From positions 124,001-188,000 of the forward strand of contig DCVT01000062.1 in assembly GCA_002328075.1 (NCBI GenBank): a stretch of DNA of 64,000 nt, read 5' to 3'. This stretch comes from Anaerolineales bacterium UBA2181. GTDB lineage: Bacteria > Chloroflexota > Anaerolineae > Promineifilales > UBA4811. The number at the start of each line of letters is the position of its first letter. Within the stretch, counting starts at the first letter, position 1. Made by a program: the position numbers and the translations under genes. The notes beneath the pieces are model-generated. The model did not search any database, was not told the DNA's origin, and saw only the letters and a list, made by a program, of their open reading frames with translations. Below, piece by piece: positions 24,333 through 33,751 of this stretch.

Positions 24333-25028
24333 TCAAATTCCGGTCTCGGCCGAACCGCCACCATTTGCCGGAAACGAAGCCATGGAGAAGGGTAGGCCGT
24401 GTCCGGGGTAGACAGTGCCCACGGCCAGAGCCTGCAGTATCGCGAGACTGGCCTGGCACGCGACGGCGTCGTCCATGATCGAGTTGATCGCCGGCTTCTT
24501 GGTGTTCTCCAGTAGATCGCCGCAGAATAGGTCACCGGCGGCGGTCAGGATACCGATGGAGCCCCTGGAGTGCCCGGGAAGCGATAGCACCTGGGCGTCC
24601 AATCCGTATTCGGAGAGACTGTCGCCGTCCTCAAGGTAGAGGTCGGGCCGAAACCGGTTGGATTGGGGGAACCGGAAGAGGATGGGAGCCATCAGACCGA
24701 CCAGTCTGCTGCCCGAGGTTCGGTTCCAGAACATGTCGCCCCGTTCAGCCATACCCGAGTCGTCGCGGTGCATAGCGATGATGACGCCGAACCTCTCGCG
24801 CAAGCAAGCTGCGTTGCCCGTGTGGTCAAAATCGCCGTGGGTCAACACGATGAGCTTGAGGTTGCCCGGCCGGCAGCCGGCGTTGGCCAGCTCGCTCTCC
24901 AGCTCTGCGCGCCGGTTTGAACTCCCGGTGTCGATGAGCACGTGGCCCGAGTTGGCCTCTACCAGGTAGCAGTTGACCGAGCCCATCCTGAAGGGCAGCC
25001 GAAGCGTGATGATCTTGGTTTCTGGCAT
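24333..25028 (-). CDS. Metallo-beta-lactamase-fold hydrolase
   Basis: 231 residues from ATG 25028, preceded by AGGAAGG; the longer frame to 25121 overlaps the next gene and is rejected. Zinc ligands are visible in THGDFDHTG (HxDxDH, the second His replaced by Asp as in some subfamilies), PGHSRGS, FCGDLLE and a C-terminal GTVYPGHG. These features fit a glyoxalase-II-like or general MBL hydrolase. The substrate cannot be predicted. It is in line with the flavodoxin genes. Confidence 0.88.
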   Translation of the reverse strand: MPETKIITLRLPFRMGSVNCYLVEANSGHVLIDTGSSNRRAELESELANAGCRPGNLKLIVLTHGDFDHTGNAACLRERFGVIIAMHRDDSGMAERGDMFWNRTSGSRLVGLMAPILFRFPQSNRFRPDLYLEDGDSLSEYGLDAQVLSLPGHSRGSIGILTAAGDLFCGDLLENTKKPAINSIMDDAVACQASLAILQALAVGTVYPGHGLPFSMASFPANGGGSAETGI

Positions 25029-25080
25029 TCCTACCTTCCTGACGCAGTTCAATGGCCCACGCGATAGCTTCTGCACATCT

Positions 25081-25617
25081 CTAGCGGGTTGCGATCGCCG
25101 GCTCCAGAAAGACCCGAGCAACGACGCGGTAGGCCGGCCGGTAGTGAGCTCGAAAGGGCGCGGAGTGATGAATCGCCGGAAAACCCTGTTCTCCCATCTG
25201 CTGCATGAACTGGCTGATCTGCTCCGCCGGTACGTTGAGCCTCCCGGCCGAGGCTACCTGCACCGCCACCTCGCCGTACCGACCGAAACGCTCCACCGAG
25301 CCCTGATACTCACGTGCGGTGCGCAGAAAAGCCTCCAGCAACCTTTCCGGTTCGTGTCCCGCCCCCAGGTACGGCCGAAGATGCACCCGCACGATCTCGC
25401 CGTCGGGCGAGATATCGTCTAGCAGAGGCTCCTCGGGCCCGGCACCCATGGTCGCCAGCTCGCCGTCCAGCCAGGCCCGCACACCGTCGTCGTTCGAGAC
25501 CGCGTGCTCGCTTCCCAGGCTTGCCTGGTGAAGCAACTTGTACAGGTCCTGAATCTCCAGGAGCGGATAGCGCCGAACCTGAGCCTCCAGGATGCCAGCC
25601 AATGTCTTTTCCAGCAT
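25081..25617 (-). CDS. Conserved hypothetical protein
   Basis: 178 residues, soluble, mixed charge, no signal peptide or membrane helix. The N-terminal segment YPLLEIQDLYKLLHQASLGS followed by EHAV is distinctive and I have the impression it recurs in uncharacterised proteins of several phyla, but I cannot name a domain. It lies 52 bp upstream of the MBL hydrolase, same strand, and just downstream of the secreted SGNH-like gene. Confidence 0.7.
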   Translation of the reverse strand: MLEKTLAGILEAQVRRYPLLEIQDLYKLLHQASLGSEHAVSNDDGVRAWLDGELATMGAGPEEPLLDDISPDGEIVRVHLRPYLGAGHEPERLLEAFLRTAREYQGSVERFGRYGEVAVQVASAGRLNVPAEQISQFMQQMGEQGFPAIHHSAPFRAHYRPAYRVVARVFLEPAIATR

Positions 25618-25640
25618 CTTCGCTCGCAGGCCCTACCGGC

Positions 25641-27329
25641 CTATCGCCCTCGCCGGCGTTCCCTGACTCCCGCCAGGCCCGCACCGGCGCCCGTCGCCAG
25701 GACCAGCAACCCGGCGCCGGGGCACACCCCGGGCCTGGCTTGCCCGCCGGCCGGTTCAGCTTCCGCCTCGGGCGTCTCTGGCAGCGTGGGCGCCGGCTGG
25801 CGGAATTCCGACGTTGGCGCCGCGGTTTGGTCGGTCGGCGCCGGCGTCAGCAAGGTCGCGTCATCCAACCACAACCGGCCGCTCTGACCGCCGGTGCTCC
25901 CCTCGAACAACAGCGCCAGTCCCATCGACCGGGCCGGGTCGAAACGGGCCGAGCCATCCTCCCAGGCGGGCGGGAGCAACTCCTCCCAACGCGCCTCGAC
26001 CCGCTGCCAGCCGTCGACCGCCGCCTGCGTGGTCTCGGTGCGGAATTCGAAATGCTGCAGGGCTTCAGCGGCGCCGCCGTAGGCGACCACAACCAGCCGG
26101 ACACCGGCCTCCTCGGCGTGCAGGTGGAGGACCAACCCGGTTCCCGCGCTCCAGTCCTGCGGCCCGGGAAAGACCAGGCTGCAACTGGCCCAGCCCTCGG
26201 CCGCCACCTGGTACTCCATGGCCAGTGCGGCCGCGCCGCTGTGCGCCTGAGCTGCGTCGAGCTGGCAGTGCACCCAGGTGCGGCCGGTATCGTCGGCAAA
26301 CGCAGACCACTCAACGACGGCGCTCTCCATGTCGGCGACGATGATGATCTCTCCTGACGTCGGTTGCATGGGCGGAGCACTGTCGCCGTCACCCGTCGTC
26401 GGTGTCGCTGCAGGGGTGGGCAGGGGTTTCACCCGCGCCGCCGCCGCCAACCAATGGTTGACGTAGACGTTCAACAGTGGGACAAACTCCTCGGTCGCCT
26501 TGCGGTTGCCGGCCCTGGACGGATGATCATCGCTTGTCGGAAAGGCCAGATTGTCACGGCCGCGGTCGGTGACGTATTCCACCACGCCGGCGTGGTAGCG
26601 GTGGTGGTTGTCGCGGTCGGTGAGGACGTTGTAATAGTCAAAGACCGCGACATTGTTCTCCGGATATCCGCGCAGCCACTCGGTCACCAGCCAGGTGTTA
26701 AAGGCGCGGGCGTTCGCCGCGTAGGTTGGGTCCCTCACTGGGGGAGCGGTGATGGCGACAAAGAGCTTGTCCGGCCGGGTGACAAAGTAGGTCAGCAGCT
26801 CGTAGTATATCGCCTTGGCGTTGCTGACCGTCAGACTGTCGCCGCGAGCCGGCGGATCGTAAGGCCCGCCTTCCAGGTTCGAATTGGGAAAGCAGGACTT
26901 GAACAGGATCACCTGATTCTCGCCTCCGGGGTCGGGCAGCGTGCGGGTGTACCGTGCGTTCTGCCCGTTTTCGCGGTACAGGGCTGCCAGGTATCGGCCG
27001 CTATCAGGCCCGGTGAACCAGTCCTGCCAATCCGTGATGTCAGTCCGGTCACCGATGTTGTCCGGCCCCCAACCATAGTTGGTGTCACTCACGAAATAGT
27101 GGTTCTCGCTCAGTGCCAGTCCCAGCCCGCCGTCGTCGTCGGAGAGCCAGTTCTCGCCGCACGAGTGGCGGACAAAGATGAGCTTGGTGGTCTGGGCGGG
27201 CGGGTTCGGGTTGGGGTCTACCACTTGGGCGCCGGCCGAGGCACCGCCGCAGGTCAGCAAGAGCAACGTCCCTACCAGGGCGAGCCACGGTGCCGCCAAG
27301 CGGCGTCTCGTTTCGCTTAATGCCGGCAC
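25641..27329 (-). CDS. Secreted SGNH-like hydrolase with a carbohydrate-binding-like domain and C-terminal anchor
   Basis: 562 residues. GTG at 27329 has a strong GAGGAGG five bases upstream, better than the ATG at 27362. A signal peptide ends near ASAGA. Residues about 40-290 resemble SGNH/GDSL hydrolases (FVRHSCGENWL early, SDDHPSRAGN late). A Pro/Thr linker leads to a beta-sandwich (about 330-490) like CBM11-type modules, then another Pro-rich stretch and a terminal hydrophobic helix plus RERRRGR, which would anchor it. Probably acts on cell-surface or external glycans or esters. Confidence 0.75.
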   Translation of the reverse strand: MPALSETRRRLAAPWLALVGTLLLLTCGGASAGAQVVDPNPNPPAQTTKLIFVRHSCGENWLSDDDGGLGLALSENHYFVSDTNYGWGPDNIGDRTDITDWQDWFTGPDSGRYLAALYRENGQNARYTRTLPDPGGENQVILFKSCFPNSNLEGGPYDPPARGDSLTVSNAKAIYYELLTYFVTRPDKLFVAITAPPVRDPTYAANARAFNTWLVTEWLRGYPENNVAVFDYYNVLTDRDNHHRYHAGVVEYVTDRGRDNLAFPTSDDHPSRAGNRKATEEFVPLLNVYVNHWLAAAARVKPLPTPAATPTTGDGDSAPPMQPTSGEIIIVADMESAVVEWSAFADDTGRTWVHCQLDAAQAHSGAAALAMEYQVAAEGWASCSLVFPGPQDWSAGTGLVLHLHAEEAGVRLVVVAYGGAAEALQHFEFRTETTQAAVDGWQRVEARWEELLPPAWEDGSARFDPARSMGLALLFEGSTGGQSGRLWLDDATLLTPAPTDQTAAPTSEFRQPAPTLPETPEAEAEPAGGQARPGVCPGAGLLVLATGAGAGLAGVRERRRGR

Positions 27330-27463
27330 TGTTTCCTCCTCATCAAAACTGCGCGGACCCATCGCTCAGGGCTTGCGCACGGCGACGCGAAGGATAGGTA
27401 GAGACTGGCGCGGAAGACGCGGCAAGACGCTGGCGGACGGAAGCGTCACCCAACTGGCAGGAT

Positions 27464-30082
27464 TCATGACCTGAGCACCAACGGCAACCACAGGACGCGC
27501 GGTCGGACGCCGACTGTCTGCTGCATCGTCGCCGGCTGTTGGCATCGGTTGTCCACCGTCAACGTGACCGTGTAAACCTGCGAGGTGACGGCCGAAAAGA
27601 TGTGCATCACCGGATTGCCCGGGCGGATTGCGCTCCCGTCTCCCAGGTCCCAGTTCCATGTGACTGGCAGTTCACCCGCAGTCAAGGTCCCGGTAAAGAT
27701 CACCACCTCACCCGATAGCGGCCAAACCGGGCAAAACAGAATCTGGCCTGCTACGGGGCTCTCGCAGGGTGGCTCGGGCGAAAGCACGATGTCCAGGGTG
27801 GTAGTCAGGCCGGCGGTGATCCCTACGCCCGACAACAGGTAGGGCTCAAAGCCGGCGGCCGTCACCGAGACGGTGTAGATGTCGGTTGGCAGGCCTATCC
27901 GGTATTCCCCGCCGGGGCCGCTGCTGGCAAACCAGGTATCTCCGCCTGCGCCAGCAATGTCGATCGGCATATCCGCCAACGGAGCGTGCTGGTCATCCTG
28001 AACCGTGCCGGCCAGGAAGCCCAAGTCCTCGGGCCGGAACACGGTCACTCGCCGCCGCAATGATGCTGGGTCCTGACACGCGTTGTCCACTGTCAGCGTC
28101 ACCGTGTAGGCCTGCGTCCGGGTGGCAGGAAAGGTGTGGGTGATGGGGTTTCCCAGCGCCAATGACGCGTTGTCACCGAAGTCCCAGGTATAGGTTATGG
28201 GCGGCTGTCCGCTCTTGACGGCTGCAGTAAACGAAACGACCTGTCCCACCAGAGGGGGGTCAGGTGCGAAGTCGATCAGCGCCGGCACCGCTACCTGGCA
28301 GATAGCCGTCAGGGTGAAATTGAGCGTGGCGGTGGCCTGCGCGGTGACCTGCACCTCGGCCGTTGCAGAGGGTTCGTAGCCCGTTGTTTCTGCCCAGACA
28401 TTGTAGTTGTTCGCGGGTAGAGTGAGGCTGTATTGGCCTCCTGTGCCGGTGGTAGTGGTCCAGTTGGTCTTGCCCTCCGTAGACGCCGTGATGGTGGCAC
28501 CCGTGAGGCCGGTACCCTCCTCGGTTTGCACCTGACCGGCAAGGTACCCCATCGGACTCTGCAAGGCGGCCTGCACCGCCGCCAGGACGTCCAGCCGGCC
28601 CCAGCCAAAGAGGTTGTTGGGCACGCCGCTGGACGAACACTGGCTGCTGGCAATGTGCTGCGCGTGTTGGTTCAGATAGGCCTCGGTGAGGTCCAGGTCC
28701 GCCACCAGGTCTGGGGCCGCCGACCAGAGCAGAGCGATCGCTCCTGCCACGTGGGGAGCCGCCATGGAGGTTCCGGACATGCTGCCGTAACCGCCGCCGC
28801 GGGTGCTGGAGACGATGTTGCTGCCGGGCGCCGTCAGGTCAGGTTTCATGCGGCCGCTCCCGTCCACGGTCACCGGTCCCCGGCTGCTGAAACCGACCAG
28901 CGTGTCATCCAGATAGGTCGCACCCACCGTATAGGTCGCGTCGTAGATGGCGGGTGGGGCGTTCACCGTGCTGCAAGCAGAACCGCTGTTTCCGGCCGAG
29001 GCCACCGTCAGGATGCCGGCGGCGCGCTGGGCCTCCACCGCAGCCTGCAGGGTCCCCCAGGAGCAGCCCTCACTGGGTGGACAACTCCACGAGTTGTTGG
29101 TCACGTCGGGAGCCAAATCGGAGTTGCCCTGTGCCGGGGTCCCGTTCACCGGGTAGGGTGCCAGGAAAAACTCGAAACACTCCAGGTAGGTGGCAGGCGT
29201 CCCGACGCCGACGCTCATATTGCGGCAGCCGATCCAGCGGGCGCCCGGGGCCATGCCTATCTGCCACCCGGCGCCGTCGTCGCCCAGCACAGTGCCCATG
29301 GTGTGGGTGCCGTGCCCATAATCGTCGCAGGGCTCCAGGGAGTCGGCGCCACACGTTCCGCCGCCCGCGTGTATCGCGTCGTGCCAGTGGTAATCGTGGT
29401 CGGCGCTGCTGCCGTTCCAACCGAGGTACTGGAGCTTTAGCGCCGGGTGATCCCAGTCGTACCCGGTATCCTGACCCCCGACGACGATCGCCTGCCCGGT
29501 ATACCCCAGCGCCCATACCCCTGGCGCGCCCACGTGGCTGATGTTGGGTTCGACGGTGTTGGCCAGTGCCGGCTCGATCGTGGTTGCCGGGGGCGGCAGC
29601 GAAACCCGCACCGCCGGGTTGGCCTCAATACGATCGACGTCCGGCCGGCTGGCCAGCGCCTCCACCAGGGCTCGGTCTCCTCCCTGAACGTGGATCAGGT
29701 TGACAATATAGTAGGATCGGTACCGAATGCCCCGGGCGTCCAGCCAGGCGCGAAGCGGTGCCTGGCTCCGCTCGGCCGTCTCCCACAAGATGTCCCGAAC
29801 AAACCGGCCGCGGGCCTGCTTGGAGGCGAGCGTTCGGGCGGGCGAGACGTCCGCCTGTTCTGCCAGCACCACCAGAAAATCGGTCTGGCCACCATCCGAG
29901 GTGGCCCGCCACACCCAGGACGATACCCGGTCGTCGGACTTTGGGTTGGCGGCCAGATGGATGGATCCGGACACGGTCGATGCTGGCAAGAGAAAGAGGA
30001 TGACCAACGCCGCAAGTGTCAAGCGGGTAGGGTGGTGCGGGCGAACCGCAGACCGGCCGTCCCCGGAATTACGCATAGTCAT
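27464..30082 (-). CDS. Secreted S8 subtilisin-like protease with PKD and CarboxypepD-reg domains
   Basis: 872 residues with a signal peptide, an inhibitor-like propeptide (about 65-165) and an S8 catalytic domain. The triad is visible as Asp205 (GGQDTGYDWDHP), His257 (YGHGTHTMG) and Ser439 (GTSMAAPHVAG), with Asn365 for the oxyanion hole. C-terminal to it are two carboxypeptidase-regulatory-like domains alternating with two PKD domains (ITYTWDFGD, VTWNWDLGD). The protein ends WLPLVLRS, a tail seen on many secreted Chloroflexota proteins. It starts 1 nt after the AAA+ gene, so the two are coupled. Confidence 0.95.
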   Translation of the reverse strand: MTMRNSGDGRSAVRPHHPTRLTLAALVILFLLPASTVSGSIHLAANPKSDDRVSSWVWRATSDGGQTDFLVVLAEQADVSPARTLASKQARGRFVRDILWETAERSQAPLRAWLDARGIRYRSYYIVNLIHVQGGDRALVEALASRPDVDRIEANPAVRVSLPPPATTIEPALANTVEPNISHVGAPGVWALGYTGQAIVVGGQDTGYDWDHPALKLQYLGWNGSSADHDYHWHDAIHAGGGTCGADSLEPCDDYGHGTHTMGTVLGDDGAGWQIGMAPGARWIGCRNMSVGVGTPATYLECFEFFLAPYPVNGTPAQGNSDLAPDVTNNSWSCPPSEGCSWGTLQAAVEAQRAAGILTVASAGNSGSACSTVNAPPAIYDATYTVGATYLDDTLVGFSSRGPVTVDGSGRMKPDLTAPGSNIVSSTRGGGYGSMSGTSMAAPHVAGAIALLWSAAPDLVADLDLTEAYLNQHAQHIASSQCSSSGVPNNLFGWGRLDVLAAVQAALQSPMGYLAGQVQTEEGTGLTGATITASTEGKTNWTTTTGTGGQYSLTLPANNYNVWAETTGYEPSATAEVQVTAQATATLNFTLTAICQVAVPALIDFAPDPPLVGQVVSFTAAVKSGQPPITYTWDFGDNASLALGNPITHTFPATRTQAYTVTLTVDNACQDPASLRRRVTVFRPEDLGFLAGTVQDDQHAPLADMPIDIAGAGGDTWFASSGPGGEYRIGLPTDIYTVSVTAAGFEPYLLSGVGITAGLTTTLDIVLSPEPPCESPVAGQILFCPVWPLSGEVVIFTGTLTAGELPVTWNWDLGDGSAIRPGNPVMHIFSAVTSQVYTVTLTVDNRCQQPATMQQTVGVRPRVLWLPLVLRS

Positions 30083-30083
30083 C

Positions 30084-32273
30084 TCATCCTGCAGTGGAAC
30101 TTGCAGCCGCAGTGAAACGCAGTCCCTCCCCCTCCAGGTCCACCTGCACGACGGTGCCGGGCTGGGGTGGGGTGCGCAGCAGGAAATCGGCCAATGGCTC
30201 CCGTAGATGGCGGCGCAGGATGCGGCGCAACGGCCGCGCTCCCCACTCCGGATGGTCGTTCTGCGCCAGGAGCCACGCCTTGGAGTCCGGACCTATCTGC
30301 AACGCCAGTCCGCTGCCGGCCGCCAGACGAACCTCCTTCTTGAGCAACAGGTCCAGGATTTGGGCCAGCTGCTCGGCGGAGAGAGGATGAAACAGGATGA
30401 TGTCATCCAGCCGGTTGAGAAACTCCGGCCGGAACCGTATCTTGACCTCGCTCATCACCAGCGTGCGCTGCGCCTCGGTGATGATCGAGTCGACCAGGAA
30501 CTCGGAGCCCAAGTTGCTGGTGAGGATGATGACCGCGTCGTTGAACCGGGCGGTGCGCCCCTGCCCATCGGTGAGCCGGCCCTCTTCCATGATCTGGAGC
30601 AGGATGTCCGTGACCCGGGCGTGCGCCTTTTCCACCTCGTCAAACAGAACCACCGAGTATGGCTTTTTCAACACGGCATCGGTGAGCTGGCCGCCGGCTT
30701 CATGTCCAACATAGCCCGGCGGCGCGCCGATGAGCCGGTTGACCGAATGCTCTTGCTGGTACTCGCTCATGTCAATCTCGGTGGCAGCGTCCTCGTTGCC
30801 AAACATGAATTCGGCCAGAGCCTTGGCCAGTTCGGTCTTGCCGACGCCGGTCGGGCCGAGAAACAGAAAGGACCCAATCGGCCGGTTGGGGTCCTTGAGT
30901 CCTACCCGGGCGGTCTTGACCGCCCGGCTGACGGCCATGACCGCTTCTTCCTGACCGATGATGCGCTGGTGCAGGTGTTCGACCATTCGCGCGTATCGGG
31001 TGCGCTCATCCGTGCCCAGGTTGTTCACCGGAATGCCGGTTGTCTGGCTCAGCGTCAACGTGACGTCTTCCACGTCCAGGATCGGGTCCTGGGCGTGTCC
31101 TACCGCGCGCACCGCCGCGGCCGACCGGTGCAACAGGGTGACGGCTGCACCCGGGAGCGGATTCACTGCGAGGTAGCGCCCGGCCAGCGTTGCCACTGCC
31201 TCCAGCGAACCGGGATCAATCCGCAACTGATAGTCTCGCTCCAGCACCGGTTGGTGGGCTCGCAGAATGTGGACCGTCTCCTCCACCGAAGCGGGCGGGA
31301 CGGTGAGGCGATGGGTTTGCTCGGCTACCACGCTGTTCTTGGCCATCAGCCGGTCGTAACTGGGCTGATCCGTGGTGCCCACCACCGCGACCGTCTCTGA
31401 GAGCAAGGCCCGGCGCAGCGGCGCGCCCGCCTCATAAAACTCGGCGTCGAGCCGGCCGCCGAAAAAGCGGTGGATGTGGGGTACAAAAAGCCCTCCGCCT
31501 CGCGCCCGGCTCAGTCCGGCATTCAACGCCTTGACCGGGTCTTCCTGCAATGACTGCTCCGAAACCTGGACCAGCGAGGTCAGCCCGGCCGGCCCGTTGC
31601 CCTGCGCGATTTGCAGCGCCAGGCCGGCTGCCAGGGAGCGCTTGCCCACCCCGGCCTGACCGACCAGAAGGACATGCCGGCGGGTGGTCAGTGAGAGCAG
31701 ATTGACCAATTCCCGGATGAGGTCCGCTCGAAGGTATATCGGCGGGAGTCGCTCAGCCTTGGCCAGCGCCACCCAGTCCACCAGCGTGCCGCCCCGACCG
31801 CTGGCCGAAACCAGCGCTTGCTCCAGCGCCGAGGGCGTGAGCCCGTGTCTCTGCAGCACGCCTGAAGTGGTGTGCCCTGGTTGGACCATCGCCAGGAGTA
31901 CGTGGTCCGTGTTGACCCGAATCTCGTCCCGCTGCTCGGCAAAGGTGAGCGCCTGGTCCAACACACGCGTCAACTCATTGGCCAGTGGGACGCGCTCCCC
32001 GTTGGGTGTGACCCAGGAAAAGTTTACGTCGCGGCCCACGCGCATGCGGGCCATCGTCTCGACTGTGGCTGCCAGATCGGGCAACCGGTATCCCTTTTCC
32101 TCCACCAGCCGGGTTAACAGCCGGTGCGCTGCCGTGTCCGGTTGCTGCACCAGCGCCAACAGCAACACCTCAGGCGTCATCAAACGCTGACTGACCGCCG
32201 GCATCAGGACGGCGGCCGACGCCAAGGCCTGCTCGAGCTCGGCTGAAGGGATCTTGGGGTTGAGAACGCCCAT
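30084..32273 (-). CDS. ClpA/ClpC-like AAA+ unfoldase with a degenerate first ATPase domain
   Basis: 729 residues: an N-terminal Clp repeat domain (1-150), a first AAA domain and a second AAA domain. In the first, Walker A is GQAGVGKRS (205-213) and the Walker B position reads GLFVPHIHRFF, without the DE pair. The second is intact: GPTGVGKT (473-480) and VVLFDEVEKA (541-550). There is no M domain, and no IGF/LGF tripeptide for ClpP binding was found in domain 2. It may remodel proteins without ClpP. ATG follows GGAGATAGAG and comes 2 nt after the LysM gene stop. Confidence 0.9.
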   Translation of the reverse strand: MGVLNPKIPSAELEQALASAAVLMPAVSQRLMTPEVLLLALVQQPDTAAHRLLTRLVEEKGYRLPDLAATVETMARMRVGRDVNFSWVTPNGERVPLANELTRVLDQALTFAEQRDEIRVNTDHVLLAMVQPGHTTSGVLQRHGLTPSALEQALVSASGRGGTLVDWVALAKAERLPPIYLRADLIRELVNLLSLTTRRHVLLVGQAGVGKRSLAAGLALQIAQGNGPAGLTSLVQVSEQSLQEDPVKALNAGLSRARGGGLFVPHIHRFFGGRLDAEFYEAGAPLRRALLSETVAVVGTTDQPSYDRLMAKNSVVAEQTHRLTVPPASVEETVHILRAHQPVLERDYQLRIDPGSLEAVATLAGRYLAVNPLPGAAVTLLHRSAAAVRAVGHAQDPILDVEDVTLTLSQTTGIPVNNLGTDERTRYARMVEHLHQRIIGQEEAVMAVSRAVKTARVGLKDPNRPIGSFLFLGPTGVGKTELAKALAEFMFGNEDAATEIDMSEYQQEHSVNRLIGAPPGYVGHEAGGQLTDAVLKKPYSVVLFDEVEKAHARVTDILLQIMEEGRLTDGQGRTARFNDAVIILTSNLGSEFLVDSIITEAQRTLVMSEVKIRFRPEFLNRLDDIILFHPLSAEQLAQILDLLLKKEVRLAAGSGLALQIGPDSKAWLLAQNDHPEWGARPLRRILRRHLREPLADFLLRTPPQPGTVVQVDLEGEGLRFTAAASSTAG

Positions 32274-32275
32274 CT

Positions 32276-33595
32276 CTATCTCCGGCCTCGAAGAACCCAG
32301 CCGGCCACGAACGAAAGGACTGCCGCCACTGCGACACTGGGTATGAGCGCGGTCCCAACCTGCCCACCCGCCGAGCCCGACGGCCCGGCCATGGTGACGG
32401 TTGCCGGGGTTGCTGTCGCCTCGCTCAGAACCAAGGCGGCTACCTCAGCCGGCTGCGGTTCCGGGGTTGCGGTTGGCGGGAGGGTTGCCGCCGCGACCCG
32501 GATCGCCGTGGCCTCGGTCGGCAGCGGGGTCGGTGGTGCAGGCGTGGGCGACGGAGTCGGCGCCGGCAGATCGGTGGCCGCTGGGGTAGGTGTCGCGGTG
32601 GAAGCTTCCGGTTCGGCCGTCGGCTCGTCTGTGGGGGTGAAGGTGGCAACCGGCGTCAAGGTGGTCAGCAGCGTTGCCGGAAGCCAAAGCTTTTGGTCGG
32701 GGTAGATGGTGGTCTCCTGCAGGCAGTTGGCGGCGATCACCGCGGCGAGCGATGTGCCGTGGGTGACCGCCAATCCAGAGAGATAGTCGCCCGGGCGAAC
32801 CTTGTAGGACACCCAACCCGAGGGGACCGCGCCGCAGGTGCCGGTGGTGGCGGTGGCGCGCACTACCTGGGTGGCGGCCGGAGGGGGGGCGCCCTGGCCG
32901 ACGATCTCCAGCACCGCATCGTCCCAATAGGTGTCATTGTGTTTGACGGCATAGTCAGGCGCCGATCGCATAAAGACGGTGACCTTGTTTCCCTGAGCCA
33001 CCGCGTCCACCGCCAGTTGGCCCCAGGTGTTATAGTGATTCTGCGTACCCGACCAGACCACTGTGCCTGCCCAGGGATTGGTGTCGCCCGTCGGATCAAT
33101 TCCCACCTGCAGCCGCATGTCCGCGGCGCTGACCGACTGGCGCGGATCATCCTCCACCGAGGACCAGGTGGTTGCCCAGACGGTGAAACGCAGGCGGGCC
33201 CCCCATGTGATTCCGGAAACCTGTTGGTACATCCCGGCGACGTGGGTGGCATAGAACGTGAACCACTGCTGGGCTGAGCCTCCACCGTGAACCCGGTCCG
33301 GAAAGAGGTCGGCGCGGGCCTGTTTGTACTCCGGCCGGTGGTTGTACCCCAGGGGATCGGAGGCCTGCCGCTCCGTCCACCACGGCGTCCAGTCCGGCGC
33401 CATCTGGATCTCCGGGATGCCACCCCAGGCCGAGAACCCGCCTTCGAAGCTGGGGTTCCGCAGCAGGTTGGTCGATCCCTCCACCGGCGTGAGCCTGCCG
33501 GCCGACAGCAGCATGCCGGTCAGCAACAGAACGCAGGTCAGCTGTCGGTGATATCGGCCGGACCGAACCGGCCTGAAGAGCGTTTCCATACCCAT
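32276..33595 (-). CDS. Surface LysM protein with N-terminal carbohydrate-binding-like domain
   Basis: 439 residues from ATG 33595, which has AGGAGG four bases upstream. A signal peptide is followed by a CBM-like beta-sandwich (about 40-225; begins NLLRNPSFEGGFSAWGG), one LysM repeat (about 262-305; YKVRPGDYLSGLAVTHGTS), a long Thr/Pro linker and a C-terminal membrane helix ending RGRR. It should be anchored in the membrane with LysM contacting peptidoglycan. First gene of the operon LysM-AAA+-subtilase, driven by the bidirectional promoter at 33631-33660. Confidence 0.88.
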   Translation of the reverse strand: MGMETLFRPVRSGRYHRQLTCVLLLTGMLLSAGRLTPVEGSTNLLRNPSFEGGFSAWGGIPEIQMAPDWTPWWTERQASDPLGYNHRPEYKQARADLFPDRVHGGGSAQQWFTFYATHVAGMYQQVSGITWGARLRFTVWATTWSSVEDDPRQSVSAADMRLQVGIDPTGDTNPWAGTVVWSGTQNHYNTWGQLAVDAVAQGNKVTVFMRSAPDYAVKHNDTYWDDAVLEIVGQGAPPPAATQVVRATATTGTCGAVPSGWVSYKVRPGDYLSGLAVTHGTSLAAVIAANCLQETTIYPDQKLWLPATLLTTLTPVATFTPTDEPTAEPEASTATPTPAATDLPAPTPSPTPAPPTPLPTEATAIRVAAATLPPTATPEPQPAEVAALVLSEATATPATVTMAGPSGSAGGQVGTALIPSVAVAAVLSFVAGWVLRGRR

Positions 33596-33630
33596 TTGGC
33601 CTCCTGACTTGGCGGCACTGATCAGCCGAT

Positions 33631-33660
33631 ATTGTAGCACGGAGTGGGTGTCTCTACAAT
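33631..33660. promoter_or_regulatory. Symmetric bidirectional promoter between the LysM operon and the ThiF-like gene
   Basis: The arms ATTGTAG (33631-33637) and CTACAAT (33654-33660) are a perfect inverted repeat. On the plus strand they read as -35 TTGTAG and -10 TACAAT with a 17-bp spacer; on the minus strand they read identically. The minus direction adds TG-C before the -10 (extended -10) and would start near 33624, 29 nt before the LysM ATG. The plus direction would start near 33667. Confidence 0.65.
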
Positions 33661-33716
33661 CAGGGCCGGGGTGTGGCTCGGGGTCCTCGCGGGCCGGCCA
33701 TGCCTGCGCCGATGCC

Positions 33717-33745
33717 TTGTGGGGCCGGCCGTTTTGTGCCATACT
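33717..33745 (+). promoter_or_regulatory. Candidate promoter giving a leaderless ThiF-like mRNA
   Basis: TTGTGG (33717-33722), 17-bp spacer, CATACT (33740-33745) preceded by TG-C. The expected start is at or next to A33752, the first base of the ATG. No Shine-Dalgarno sequence lies upstream of that ATG, consistent with leaderless translation. Confidence 0.45.
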
Positions 33746-33751
33746 AGATGC

